Assembly (NCBI GenBank): GCA_021613375.1
Contig: CM038706.1
Span: 23,577,366 to 23,641,365 of the forward strand
Origin: Megaleporinus macrocephalus
Taxonomy: Eukaryota > Chordata > Actinopteri > Characiformes > Anostomidae
Reading direction: 5' to 3'
DNA length: 64,000 nt
The notes beneath the pieces are model-generated. The model ran no database searches and was not told the origin of the DNA. It saw only the letters and a program-made list of their open reading frames with translations. Positions 1-34,575 of the stretch are shown piece by piece. How positions within the stretch are numbered: the stretch's first letter is position 1; every line of letters starts with the position of its first letter. The position numbers were made by a program, and so were the translations under genes.

Positions 1-1383
1 ACATCACTGTAGAACAGGAAAGAGAGACAGGCGCTCAAAACAAGTCACACAAGCAAACCTGTAATTCAGAAATCTTCCAGCAGTGTCAATAATGTTAGCA
101 GTTACATTCTCTCTTAATTGCATAAGACAGAAAATGCATGTGCAATCTTTAGCTGCATTGCACAACACTGGTGTAGAAGCTGCTGAGCTCAAATATTAGA
201 AACAAATAGAAATTGAAAAAAAGGTGGTGAAGATGAATATATAGAGTGTCATAAGGCAAACTATTTATTAAGACATATTCCTTTTAGATCGACCACTATT
301 GTACTGTTATCAGCAATACATATAAAACATGTAAGAAGATGTGTAGTAAAAGGGGTAACAAAAATAACTATTCATATTCATGCATTTCTTTCAGGGTCCC
401 TTTGAAAACTGCTGCAGGGCTTTATTGGGCCTGGTCTGAACGTGAATACAGCCTGAGAACTTGTAGACTTTTCACCCCGGCTTCCTGTCACCACAACCAC
501 ATCAAACCGTTTCACATCAGACCGGCCTGAATGACTTTGTTTACCTATTAACCACTGAATGAAAAGAGGAATTTCCCCTAACAGGGTGTTTGGTGTCTGG
601 GAGGCTTTTAAACTAGATGTTAAAATGTTGCTCTGAGAGCATTAGTCGGATGATTAGTCCAACTCCAAGTCCCTGGATGGTACTGGAACTTAATCACTCC
701 AGAGAGCACAGTGCTGTGGGGCTTTATACCCCTCTAACCATCACTTGGCATTGGTCATGCAGGAGCAGAGCATCCCTTTAAGTGTGTAAAATACCCCCTA
801 GTATTTGGAGGGTCCTGTGTTGGCTCAATAATTTACCACTGGCTGGCTGCCCACTCCCCATAACTGTGTTTCACTGGCCACAATTCTTCTATACATGCTC
901 TTGTTTTGGCAAAGTTAGTTGAGATCTTATACGTCTCTTTGCTCTTTGGTTTGAAACATGACTAACAACTCACTCTTTCCACCAATATCTTGGGAAATTG
1001 GACAAGTTTTCAGGTTTACAGACTTTTTCTGAGGTCTTTGTTACTGTTGCCAAGCTATGAAGGACCAACTGGGTGGACCAGTCTGCTACAGCACCACCCT
1101 GAGGTCAGTCAGTGCTGCAGCTCTGGCTGGTAAAGAAAAACAAAAGCTAAACAATAACAATAATGCTTTATTTCAAATCTCCTCCAAGATTTTGATTTTG
1201 ATTTTCAGGGTCCGGACCCCACAAGACCCCCTGTATTTCGCGTCTTGGTCCCATTCTGTTGGTCTGTGCTTTGCAGATTATGCAAGCTAAGTGTGCCTGT
1301 CAGCAGTTGCACCTTAAATGAGCTGGATTGACTAATTAGAAAGGGGTGTCTGAATACTTCGGGACATCTAGTGTAAAACTAAT
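1..1383. other. Upstream intergenic flank of adss2, old repeats
   Basis: No supportable gene; the short open frames carry no recognisable domain. About 961-1290 is distantly alike to 49740-49960: both share a TGGGAAA...GTTCTCAG-like start and a GATTTTGATTTT segment followed by CCC-rich sequence, so this is an old interspersed repeat. The end near 1345-1374 (AAGGGGTGTCTGAATACTTC and the following bases to TAGTGTA) resembles the terminal sequence of a very common fish MITE. It stops about 10 bp before the GC-rich adss2 promoter, so the unique promoter begins just after the repeat. Confidence 0.5.
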
Positions 1384-1575
1384 TTGCAGCGTGGGCGTCA
1401 CAGCGCTGCAGCCTCTCACTCCGCGTATCCACAGCGGGCGGGCGGAGAGGGGCGGGGCCTGTCAGCGCTGAGCCCCGCTGCCCAGCCTCCTCTCCGCGGT
1501 AAGGCGGCTTCGCGGGCTGGCCGTGGCCGGAGCAGCATCGCCGAGAGCAGCAGAGCAGCAGTGGAGCGAGCCGGC

Positions 1576-24970
<23,395 letters not shown>

Positions 24971-26920
24971 AGGAAACAGTCAGGCTGTGTATGGCCCGCA
25001 CTGGGTGAGCCCTCTTTTTCTGCACGGTGCAAGGGGCTCATCGAGAGGCTTGCTGATTCAGGGCCGGAAAAAAAGGGCTCTGCTTCTCGCCTCTCCACTC
25101 ACTGCAGGTTCCTGCTGGCAGAAAAAACAGGTTCTTTCTCCTTCATCATACGATCCTGTAGTCAAGAACTATCTGTTTTCTTTGGAGGGCAGCATAGGGC
25201 ACCACAGTGGAACGTCCTTTGGTCATTAGGAAAGAGGCTCTTCACCCAGGGGTCATTTCCATTCCTCCTTATGGATGTACTTTGTGTTTTGTTCTTAATG
25301 CAGTGACAACAGTCCACTTTTAACGAGCTTTTAGAGCATCAGAACCTCCGTCTTCATGTGCCATGATCTTCAACCTGGTCAGACCAGATTAACCAAAACT
25401 TTCAGAAATTCACAAAAAAATCTGATTTGGGCAATTTTTCATTTACACCAACCACTACTCAATCAACCAAGATATGTTTAGTGTCTCAGGTTTGTTTCTT
25501 TCTGCTCTGAAGTTACAAAGTTAAAGTCCTGGATCTCTTTGTCATCCAGGTTATGTGTAGGTAAAATAGACGTCTGTTAGTTTAGCCTCGTAGCTCCAGA
25601 ACAAAACTCAGGAAGAAAGCTCTAGACATCAATCATGTCTGGTTGGATTGACTATTTTTGAGGTAAAGGGGAAATCGTGCAAAGGTCATTTTTATTTGGT
25701 CCTTTAATGTAAAGCCTCACCCTGAATGTAGATTCAAACTTTTATCCCCCCGTTTTCATCCATTGTTAGAGTTTTCACATGCAACCCTAAACCACTATCT
25801 TTGTCCAGGCCAGTGTAGCTGCCTATTTCTAGATTAAATGTCTCAATGTCTAGATTAAAGTCTAGATTCAATTTCTCAAGGACACACATTTTTATATTTT
25901 TAACAGGGGTTTAAAACTATCCTTAAGCAAAGGTTTGTATTTATGCGCCACATTACAGTCAACCTTATTTAAGGGTTACGGTTTAGTTTCTACAATGTTA
26001 ATCTAGTGAAACGTAATTCATATGCGTTTAATATGAACTTTTTCATGATTCCTAGTTAAGTTCCATTGTAAATTATGCATTGTATTGTTGCTATGGTTGT
26101 CCTTGTTCACCTGATGATGAATGACCATACGTCAGATTTGTTCCCACTGAGAAAAAAAAAATCAGAAACATACTATCATCATAACTGGCAAATATCTATA
26201 GATCAATGTCGATTTGGTTAGCCTGGTCGGTGTGAGTGTGCAGTTAGTTTAGTTTGTGTTCATAAATGTAACCTAAGAATTTAATTATTTTATTTATTTT
26301 TCATTTTATCAAGTATACCTTTACTATAAAAATGGCTGATATCAATGAGCCCAGTCTATTGAGAACGAAAGCGTATTACATGCGTGTAGATATGTAGTGT
26401 TGCACATCTACTACAACAAAGAGGTTTTGGCAGTTAGTTATCTGCTGTCAGGCTAGTTACTACTACTATCAGGCCAACCTGAGATAGAACTTGAATGTAT
26501 GTTCAATATCAAGATAAATGATGTATGACTCTTATTTGCTTTAGTTTTAGTCTCAGGATTCTCTGACGATCATAAACGGAGTATACGTTTCATTTCTGAT
26601 GGTTGGCTGGTTTGACTGCTCTGCTGTTTTTGAATGTTATGGGGATTTTATATTTAACATATGTTCTTGTTCTCTACATTGCAAACTGTACACTGTAAAC
26701 TGTATAACTTTTGCCACAATGTAGCTTAACAGTGATTTAGAGTGCTACTCAATCAGCATATTGAGAATTAAGTTTTATTTTATATTTAAGTTAACCACTC
26801 TGCTGTTTGTTTAACTAGGTCAGTACATTGTACATTTGTATTCTTCAAAAAGAATATATTGGTTATGGAGCATCACCAGTTGAAAATATTTCTGAATAAA
26901 GACTGTCCTGGTAAATACTG
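24971..26920 (+). other. adss2: adss2 3' untranslated region (estimated extent)
   Basis: Mostly unique AT-rich sequence with no conserved coding frame. The first canonical AATAAA after the stop that I find is at 26895-26900 (CTGAATAAAGACTG), followed by a T/G-rich stretch, giving a 3'UTR of about 1.9 kb. The alternative hexamer ATTAAA at about 25833 could give a shorter form. The end is inferred, not shown. Confidence 0.5.
26895..26900 (+). terminator. Candidate adss2 polyadenylation signal
   Basis: AATAAA hexamer in the correct orientation 1.9 kb after the adss2 stop codon. Confidence 0.45.
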
Positions 26921-27338
26921 TAATGGAAATTGTATGAGAGCATGTAGGCACCAGCATGTACTGTGTGTCCAGGGAAAGAATATCTTGAGTAACTCTTCCT
27001 ATAATTCCTTCACGTGTATTCTTAAGCTCATGACATGTTATAATGTTTGGCTTAGGCAATTATGATTATTTATAAGTATAGAAATATGCATAATTATCAA
27101 TATCAACATCAATTAACAGTAATGAAAGAGAGAAAGTTTAGCGTTGTCATATACAGTCGTAAGTTTGGGTGCTTGTGGTCGAATTACATGTTGTATACTA
27201 ACTAAGCATGAAACCCTCATTGTTTCTACACTCAGCTCCACTTACCATATAGTGCACTATGTAGTGCTACAGTTACAGACTGTAGTCCATTTCTCTCCAT
27301 ACTTATCTCACATTTACTCCATTTATCAATAATCTGGA

Positions 27339-27545
27339 CCCCCCACAGGACCACCACAGAGTGATGTTGCTGAAGGTTTTAAACACCTGTAAGCATTGAT
27401 GAACTACCAGAGGATGTGCAACAGAAATTGTGCCACAAACAGTTGTCTCTGACTTTGCATCTAAAAGGTGGACCAACAAGGTAGGAGTGTCTAATAGAGT
27501 GGACAGTAAGTGGACACAGTGTTACATTAAATACACAGTTGACTT
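27339..27545 (+). repeat. High-copy fish interspersed repeat (otophysan-type)
   Basis: Modules GGACCACCACAGAG, TTTTAAACACCTG, GTCTCTGACTTTGCATC, AGGTGGACCAACAAGGTAGG and AGTGTCTAATAGAGTGGACA appear in the order I remember from characin and catfish repeats. The copy is internally shortened. The family name is not asserted. Confidence 0.5.
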
Positions 27546-27981
27546 TAACATAACAAAAACATAATGTGGCCTGTGCAAAAGTCATGGCACATAAGGCAGA
27601 TTTTATTAGGCATTTTATTTCTAGAAAATAAAAATGATTTTTAAAATAGCTGAAAAACACCATATGTAAATATGTTATTTTGTTTTGTAATTCAACTTCA
27701 AACTCATACGACTGTTTATTACAAATGCTTTTTGTATTATGTATACAGGGTTATAGGAAATGTTACTGAATTGTGGGAAGACTTTTATTCCTGTGGTTTG
27801 CCGCTGTTTTCCTGTAAATGTCTTGGTTTGCATTTGAACCACTTGGACTTTTAACCATTACTGCTGCTCATTTCAGTAATAAGATCATTGTAGGAGGTAC
27901 GCTGTACATTATCCCTTTAATTAAACTGTTGTGAATTAAAGCAATGACAGTAATGAGAGTATTGTTAAACACTCATTACAA

Positions 27982-28081
<100 letters not shown>

Positions 28082-28231
28082 ACATTCCACACTGCCCACA
28101 CAGATGAAGAACGCGTGCCTTGTTACTACAGACTTTTGGTTAATTGTATGTATGTCTCTAAATGGTTAGATAAGCTTGTTTGTGCATTCAACATTAGAAA
28201 GTTTTAGTCATTAAAATATGATATATATACA

Positions 28232-28519
28232 CAGTACTGTGCAAAGATTTTAGGCACCTGTTGGACATTATATTTAAGAAGCTTTATTTTTTCCAGACAG
28301 AAAGCATTTATTTCTTCAGATATTTACTGAATTATTTTTTCAATATTTAAATAGTTTTATTATTTACTTTATTTAGAATAAGATATTTATGTTACTTTTA
28401 TTGTATTTATGCTTATTTACATCTGTTCTAAGGATATTTGTTTTTCACTTTCACTTATTGCTAAGATAAAGGGTTTTAAAGAATGAGCTTAGGTGCCTTC
28501 AGCTTTTGCACAGTAGTGA
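28232..28519. mobile_element. MITE with CAGTACTGTGCAAA terminal inverted repeats
   Basis: The left end CAGTACTGTGCAAAGATTTT, continuing AGGCACCT, is matched in reverse by the right end AGGTGCCTTCAGCTTTTGCA then CAGTAGTG. The interior is AT-rich and non-coding, total about 290 bp. Internal sequence recurs at 9541-9760 and 13550-13745, and a lone matching right terminus is at about 51473-51495. Confidence 0.75.
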
Positions 28520-28794
28520 ATATATATACACACACACTGCTGTAATGGTTATGATTGAATTATTTTCCCTTTGCTGTTTTCCCTTTAAACAGCTGTAGCA
28601 TTCACAATGTCAGCACACAGGCCAACAGAGGTACAACATCTAACAACATCTAATTTTAATCAACGTTACCAGGGCATTACCTGCACTTAACCTCTTACTA
28701 ATAGTTTGTGTATTTAATGATATAATAAGCCATATTTGTTAAATCTGTATTATAATATGACCAGCCATGCTACTGTGGCATGCATGATATTGTA

Positions 28795-29345
28795 AAAAAG
28801 ACACAGACCACCCTTTTGAGTATTTGGTTTCCAGTCAAAACAGCCATTAATTACAAGTTAATCATGTTTTAGTGTCAGAAACAAACAGGAAACTGAAAAT
28901 GACCCCAAAGCCATATAATAGCAAATCTATCCACTCTTTACTTTTGCACACAACAAGCCAGTTACAGCTGCTCCCAAACTCTCACTTACAATAGCAACAA
29001 CACAAACTTACTTTAGCTGCCTTTGGACATTTCTTTATAATGTGCGATCAAAGAGGATCAAATAGTCAAGTAATCCATTTGCTTAATAAAAAGTAAGAAA
29101 ATTACCAGATTTTTACAGAAACAAAGAAGCAGATAGTGTACTCAGAACAATGACCTGATCACCCCAGAGTGCAGACCTCACCATCACTGGGATTACTCAG
29201 ATTTTGAGAAACAACCTTTTGAAGCTCTGGCAAAAAAAATAGATTTCTATAAAAAACTGAACGTCTCCTGAAAAGAAATGGGAAGCTGTAATAAAGGCAA
29301 AAAACAAGTTGTTGAGGCTTTTGTGTAGTTTTCTGTTACATATGC
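28795..29345 (-). mobile_element. Degenerate Tc1-like element related to 16391-16869
   Basis: The start (ACACAGACCACCCTTTTGAG, then TTTCCAGTCAAAACAGCCAT) matches the reverse complement of the right end of the 16391-16869 element. Later text (CAGAACAATGACCTGATCAC, GCAGACCTCACCATCACTGG) echoes the transposase region of that element but in the opposite orientation relative to the end, so the copy is probably rearranged. Frames are broken throughout. Confidence 0.5.
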
Positions 29346-30390
29346 ACTATAAGAAGATCTAGAGGAAAACAGCCCAGCAGCAGGGGTGACAGACCAGCCC
29401 TGTTAATGAACAGTAACAGTATGTTTTCTAATAATAGTAAATGTCTGTTAAATGTCTGTGAAGTATCATTCTGTGAGGATCATTATGCTTCTGTAAAATA
29501 AATTATAATAGGTTCAGCAGTGTTAATTTATAGTATACATATGTAAAGGTTTTAATTTTAATACCCATATATATGTGTGTGTATTAAAACTTAAAACCTT
29601 TACATTTTATACAATATTCATAGTACTTTGTCCTAATCACTTGTACTGAATGACCATTTTGACTGGAAGTTATTTTTAGTAAAGTCTGATTATCTTTTGT
29701 GCCAAAGCCACGAATATAATTTATTCTTCAACACAAACATGTATTTTCCAGTGCAGCTTAATGATAGTGAGTCTTCTTGTGCTTTCTTTTTGTTCTCTGT
29801 CCTTGTCTGCTTTATTGAGCTGAAAACCATTTACTACATTGTTATATTATTAGTTCAGATCGCTTTACTAGTACAAAGAGGAGATGCTGGTCTAACACGC
29901 ACCACCTCGCTGAGCTTTAAAACACTTTGAATGAATCATGTTTTTGAGCAGATGACTGCATGTTTGCACAAAAATACCTCTGTCCTTGAGTTCTGTATCG
30001 TATTGCTGCTGTTGGATCTTCAGTGTCTGTATATACTAAATGCAGAGGCACATTCTCTCGGTGTTCTTGTCTCTGTACTGTGGTGTTATATATGCTTGGC
30101 TCTTGGAAACGGGGTGTGCATGTTTTCCTGCTGTGATTTTTACGAGACAGATCTCACTCTTTCATATCGCCAACAAAATGTAGACAATTAATGAAATAAA
30201 GCCACAGAAAATAAATACCTACTTCATACACAATTTGTCTTTGTATGTATCAGTATGAAAAAAAAAGTTATACATTACAACTTGATAGGATTACCAAAAC
30301 AACAGTGCATGGTGATGTTGCACTGGTGGCTGATGTCTGTTCTGCGTGATCTAGAAGGAGAGCTTTCAGTAGAGACGACAAGATCTACCA
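29346..30390. other. Intergenic, no feature recognised
   Basis: AT-rich sequence with no supportable gene. A near-palindrome TAAAGGTTTTAATTTTAA... / ...TTAAAACTTAAAACCTTTA lies around 29546-29605. Confidence 0.5.
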
Positions 30391-30394
30391 TCAG

Positions 30395-30480
30395 TCTTAC
30401 ATCGTTCTGAAGGACCAGATGCATCCAGTGGTGCAAACAGTGTTCCTCATGACGTTCCAAGACAATAACACCCCTTTACA
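30395..30480 (+). pseudogene. Tc1-like transposase fragment
   Basis: One frame reads YIVLKDQMHPVVQTV, then a short drift and FQDNNTPLH, matching the segment around the second catalytic Asp of Tc1-like transposases (typically LKD.MHP..QTL...FQDDNAP.H). A stop follows soon after, so it is inactive. A second, longer relic of the same kind lies at 31374-31760. Confidence 0.6.
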
Positions 30481-30700
30481 CAGTTCTGCAAACCCAGGAG
30501 CACCAGAATGAAATCTAAAGCATCTCTGTCACGTTTTATAGACATCCAATTACAAAGCAGTCTCAGTTTGTGGGCAGACAAATCAAGCTGTCAGAGTTTA
30601 TTGGAGAGGAGATTTCAAAATGCCCCACAGTCCCAACACAAGCAGCAGCAGGAGTGAGGCCTGAATTTCCCAAAGTAGCTTAGTGTTGAAACCAACTTAA

Positions 30701-31298
30701 AGGGGAACTCCACCTATTTCCCAAAAAATGTACATAATTAAATGGATAAGATGAAATCATTCAGCGTGGTTTGATGTGAAAGGCTCCGTTCTAGAGGAAC
30801 TTGCTGAGTTATCATTTTTACAGTGGTTTTGATAGGAATCAGATGTCTGAAGAGTTCTGGAAGCTTCTCACTAAAAGATATTGCATGCAGTAGTTAGATG
30901 TATGCTGCCTGATGTTTAGCACATTGTTTTGGAATAGTCTTGTGATAAACCTTTGTGTTTATTTTCATTTTAATGTGTGTATTTTGATTCATTCATGGTG
31001 AAGAGAAACGTGAGGTGTTGTGAGGCAAAATAGTCACCAAATAATATTCTATTCAGGTTTTCTGCTTTATCACTGCATATAAAGGCTCTGCTAGTTTTGA
31101 ATAGTATATATAGCTATATTTGTTTTGTAGCCATTGGGACTCCTGGTCCCTATCATTACCACTTTAAAGAACTCACAGCCTCTATCACAGTTTCTCTCCA
31201 ATTAACCATTTCACATCAGTCTACTATGAATGACTACATTTACATCTCAAGCACTGACTTATTGAGAGTTTTTTTTGAAAGATTGGTCAAACTCCCCT
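30701..31298. mobile_element. TTAA-flanked MITE (piggyBac-type insertion)
   Basis: Termini AGGGGAACTCCACC and, reversed from the right end, AGGGGAGTTTGACC are directly abutted by TTAA on both sides (30697-30700 and 31299-31302). TTAA is the fixed target duplication of the piggyBac superfamily. There is no coding capacity. The inner sequence (GGTTTGATGTGAAAGGCTCC) resembles an abundant repeat I associate with otophysan fishes. Confidence 0.55.
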
Positions 31299-31373
31299 TT
31301 AATTAGAAGTAATATTCAGTCTGATTATCACTCTAATATTTAAGAATGCTACTAGAATGTGTTCCTGTACTTA

Positions 31374-31760
31374 AAGCTGCTGAAGACCTCGGTTGGGATG
31401 CAGGGCTGACACTTGGACAGGCCACAAAAGAGAACAAAGCCTGGACTGCCAAGGACTGGAAAAAAACACAGTAATATAAATTGGCCAATGAGTCACTCTT
31501 GGAAAGCCAAAGGATTCCTCATCCCTTAGCGTCTGTTGCCAGCTGTTAAACACGGTGGTAGCTCCATAAAGGTATAAAAACCATTTCATGGGAGTCATTA
31601 GGTCAGATGTATACTCTGCACAGACGGCAAAGAAATATGAGGCCATTTTAAAGGACCAGATGCACCTAATTGTGCAAACTCTTCATGATGATCTTTATAG
31701 TGTTCTCATATGCCAAGCTGGTAATGCCCCAGTTAAGTGGGCTTATAAAGACCAGGTTAA
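31374..31760 (+). pseudogene. Tc1-like transposase pseudogene fragment
   Basis: Translating across frames gives, in the order expected for Tc1 transposases, ATKENKAWTAKDWKKT, VKHGGSSIKV, then KKYEAILKDQMHLIVQTL and AGNAPVKWA. At least one stop and frame shifts separate the blocks, and the usual catalytic Asp of the DDNAP motif is absent (AGNAP). Non-functional relic. Confidence 0.65.
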
Positions 31761-31886
31761 AGTCCAAAGGTTTCCTCTAACATTGTTAATGCATTAATTT
31801 ATGGAAGTTCCTACAATGCAAACTAAATATCCTATAGACCCCCTTTTATAGAACCACTTTTCACATATACTTGCACATACTTACTG

Positions 31887-31926
<40 letters not shown>

Positions 31927-32372
31927 GTATATATAAACTGTTTTGACTGCAAAAAATAAAAAAAAAACAATGTTTTTAGAATTTTTAGAATGTTATAATG
32001 TTATGAGGGGTGTCCAGTCTTATTCACGAAGGGTCGGATCCTTGCTGAAGGATTTCATTATTTCATCCCAGCAAAGCAGAAGCATATGTGATCTACTCTG
32101 AACCACTAATTAAACCTGTGAAATAAGGTGTTCTGAGGTTGGACACCTCGGTATAAAAATCCTAGAGATGAATGAACACATTCACCACCAGAGGGAGACA
32201 TCCACCATAAAATAGACCCCGCCAGACAGCCGCTTGATCAAGTTGGTGAAGTGCTGCTCAGTTTAGTTGTGAGCGGAGTGGCTCTGTGTTCAAATAAGAC
32301 ACATAATTACTATTTGTAGTAATGTACTAAGTGTTTTTCAAGCTTTTATATACACATACTCATATATATAAG

Positions 32373-32406
<34 letters not shown>

Positions 32407-32587
32407 CAACATATATATCAATATATACCAACAAGACATTTCGGACATGTTGTTTTTTTCCAACTAGTTTGGGGGATGTTCTAGTACGACTGTGTCCCAT
32501 TTTGGACTCTTGTAGAAAGCCTTCCCAGAAGAGTGGAAGCTTGTCTCGTAACTTCTTTATCTATGAATATAAATTGCATATCATTTT
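31761..32587. other. Intergenic with simple repeats and a small MITE
   Basis: (AC)n at 31891-31919 runs into TATA repeats; (AT)n at 32375-32402. Between them, 31987-32150 is bounded by AGGGGTGTCCAGTCTTA and, reversed, GAGGTGTCCAACCTC, and resembles a common fish MITE. No gene. Confidence 0.6.
31987..32150. mobile_element. Short MITE with GGTGTCCA termini
   Basis: Left end AGGGGTGTCCAGTCTTATTC; right end GAGGTTGGACACCTCGG is its imperfect inverse. The inner text CCACTAATTAAACCTGTGA fits a repeat I recall from many fish genomes. Confidence 0.5.
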
Positions 32588-32900
32588 TGGCATTTAGCAG
32601 ACACTCTTATCCAGAGCGACTTACAAAAGTGCTTAGTGTTCAGTCAGAGTATCTCTATCTAGTACAAACAGGTTTAAGTCCAAACCACTCTTATGCTCAA
32701 ACACTGCCATAAACAGGTGCCAGTGCTGATACCTAGAAAGAAGACCACAAAATATAAGATTAGACACAGTGCACCTAGTAAGACAGGAATACATACAGAG
32801 AAGAAAATACTAAACTACACACAGTATAAGTGCAGTACTTATCCAGTGTTCCTAGAAGATAAAGTGCAATTATGGTTTATACCAATACTTCAGTAGATTA
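32588..32900 (+). repeat. Interspersed repeat with the 'GCATTTAGCAGACAC' module
   Basis: GGCATTTAGCAGACACTCTT then ATCCAGAGCGACTTACAAAA is an extremely common teleost module. The sequence to about 32900 (ACACAGTATAAGTGCAGTAC, GTTCCTAGAAGATAAAGTGC) appears to belong to the same element. The family is not assigned. Confidence 0.5.
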
Positions 32901-33030
32901 GTGCTCATATAAAACACATATCATTAGCAGCACTGTAGATTATACCACATATGTCTTCAGAAGAGGTGAGATTTGACATAATTTAATTAATTGTTGCGAA
33001 TACCAAATACCAAAAGAAGTGATCAGGCAT

Positions 33031-33135
33031 GACTTGGAAAAACATCTGGTTCCACTGACTTTCATTAAAAGTAAAGTGTGTTTTTTCTTTCTCCTGTAAA
33101 GTTATCATTTTGGTTTGGTTTTTGTTCTGACAGTA
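33031..33135 (+). repeat. Dispersed repeat family 'ACCAATAGAAATGCTCC', copy 2
   Basis: GACTTGGAAAAACATCTGGT, TCCACTGACTTTCATTAAAA, TCTCCTGTAAAGTTATCATT: same block order as the reverse of 9968-10118. An oppositely oriented half copy follows at 33232-33285 (GGAGCATTTCTATTGGTCCA). Confidence 0.65.
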
Positions 33136-33285
33136 GCAATTTACTATACATAAATGTATATACATATATTTTTAAAGAAGATGGCAAAAAAATTCTTCAC
33201 CTTTACTGTAAGTAAAAAGATTTTATTACAAGCAATTTTGGAGCATTTCTATTGGTCCAGTCATCATGAACTGGTGAGACAATGT

Positions 33286-34575
33286 GAAGGAAAAATGACT
33301 CTCTCAGGAAAAATGTAGAAGTTAACGTATGCCTAGAACAGGTCTTTTCACAAAATGCACTCTTACTGTGCTAGGAGTGAGTAGTGATGATAGCGATGAG
33401 AGATTGTATTCAGAGAAACGCGTTTCTGAAGAGAAAGAGCTCAATGCAGTATGTAAACATACATGACCTTTTAAAAAATACTGTTCACACCCCAGTCTGA
33501 ACAGTCTGTAAAGGAAACTCAGCAGCAAAAACAGTGTGTTTGGAAGTCACTGCTTTTGTGACTGTCATAAAAAACAGTGCATGGGTTGCGGCATGTAACA
33601 CTTTGTACTGTGGATAAAAATAAAACATGCTTCTCAGCCTGCTGTATTTACATATCACATATGATTAGCTTCAATCTAAGGGACCGAATTTGGCTGTTTT
33701 CGGTCTAAACAGCCACATAAATGTAGCACGCAGGCCCTTTAACTTTCTTATTCTATTTTAAATCTGAGGAATGTAAAGTGCTTCCATGTTCAAAGCGGGA
33801 AGCATTAATGGAAATTGTGTCTTAGTATCACAGCTCTTATTGATAACCTAGACTCATAAATGATACGCCTAAAGGTTTATTTAACAGCACACTAGAGTCA
33901 TGTGATGGTGGCTCCTGTTCACTCTCTTTGTTTAGGTGTATTGTATATGGATATTCATATATATATAAGTTATTTTCAAGGCAGACTCCATCTCGATTTT
34001 AATTTGACCTATCCGTGTTGTGTAGTTTGGCTGAGGAAACGGATATAAATGTACACATACTGTATGTGAGAGGAAGTAGGAGGTGAGGAATATGGTGAGA
34101 ATGATGAAAGCTCGGCTTTTCTTCCTGATACTGTATGAAGGTGTCAATTGCTCATTCGGTCATTAAATATTCATAACACTTGATGGTAAGATTCCTACCA
34201 GAAATGTTTATGGAATTTCACCTCATTATTATTATTAATATTATTATTTTGTTATTATTGTTATCATTATGTGGATATTTACTGAAAAGTCATGGTTTGT
34301 TTATAGTTTTAATAATATTTAGTACAGGAGACTGTCTCTCTCTCTCTCTCTCAATCTCTCTCTTTCCCTCTCTTTTAATATTCTTGCTTATATGGAGTAG
34401 TTGTGACGGCTGGTATTTTTTTTTTGTATTTGGTTGTTTTGTATTTTTATTAATTTACTTTTACAGACTATCATCACTGTCATGATGAAACCTCATAACC
34501 CTAAAATAATAAGAACAGAACTTTCTTTTACAGTCACATACGTTCTGAGTATTAACAGTTAAGTGTGATACTCAG
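33286..34575. other. Intergenic, no gene recognised
   Basis: AT-rich sequence with a short (CT)n tract near 34337-34375. No domain or element identified. Confidence 0.5.

Noticed and set aside
1384..1575. N-terminal extension of ADSS2 in the same frame
   Set aside because: The frame is open back to 1372 but contains no ATG (only a TTG), and the sequence is GC-rich 5'UTR-like; the ATG at 1576 is the first in frame.
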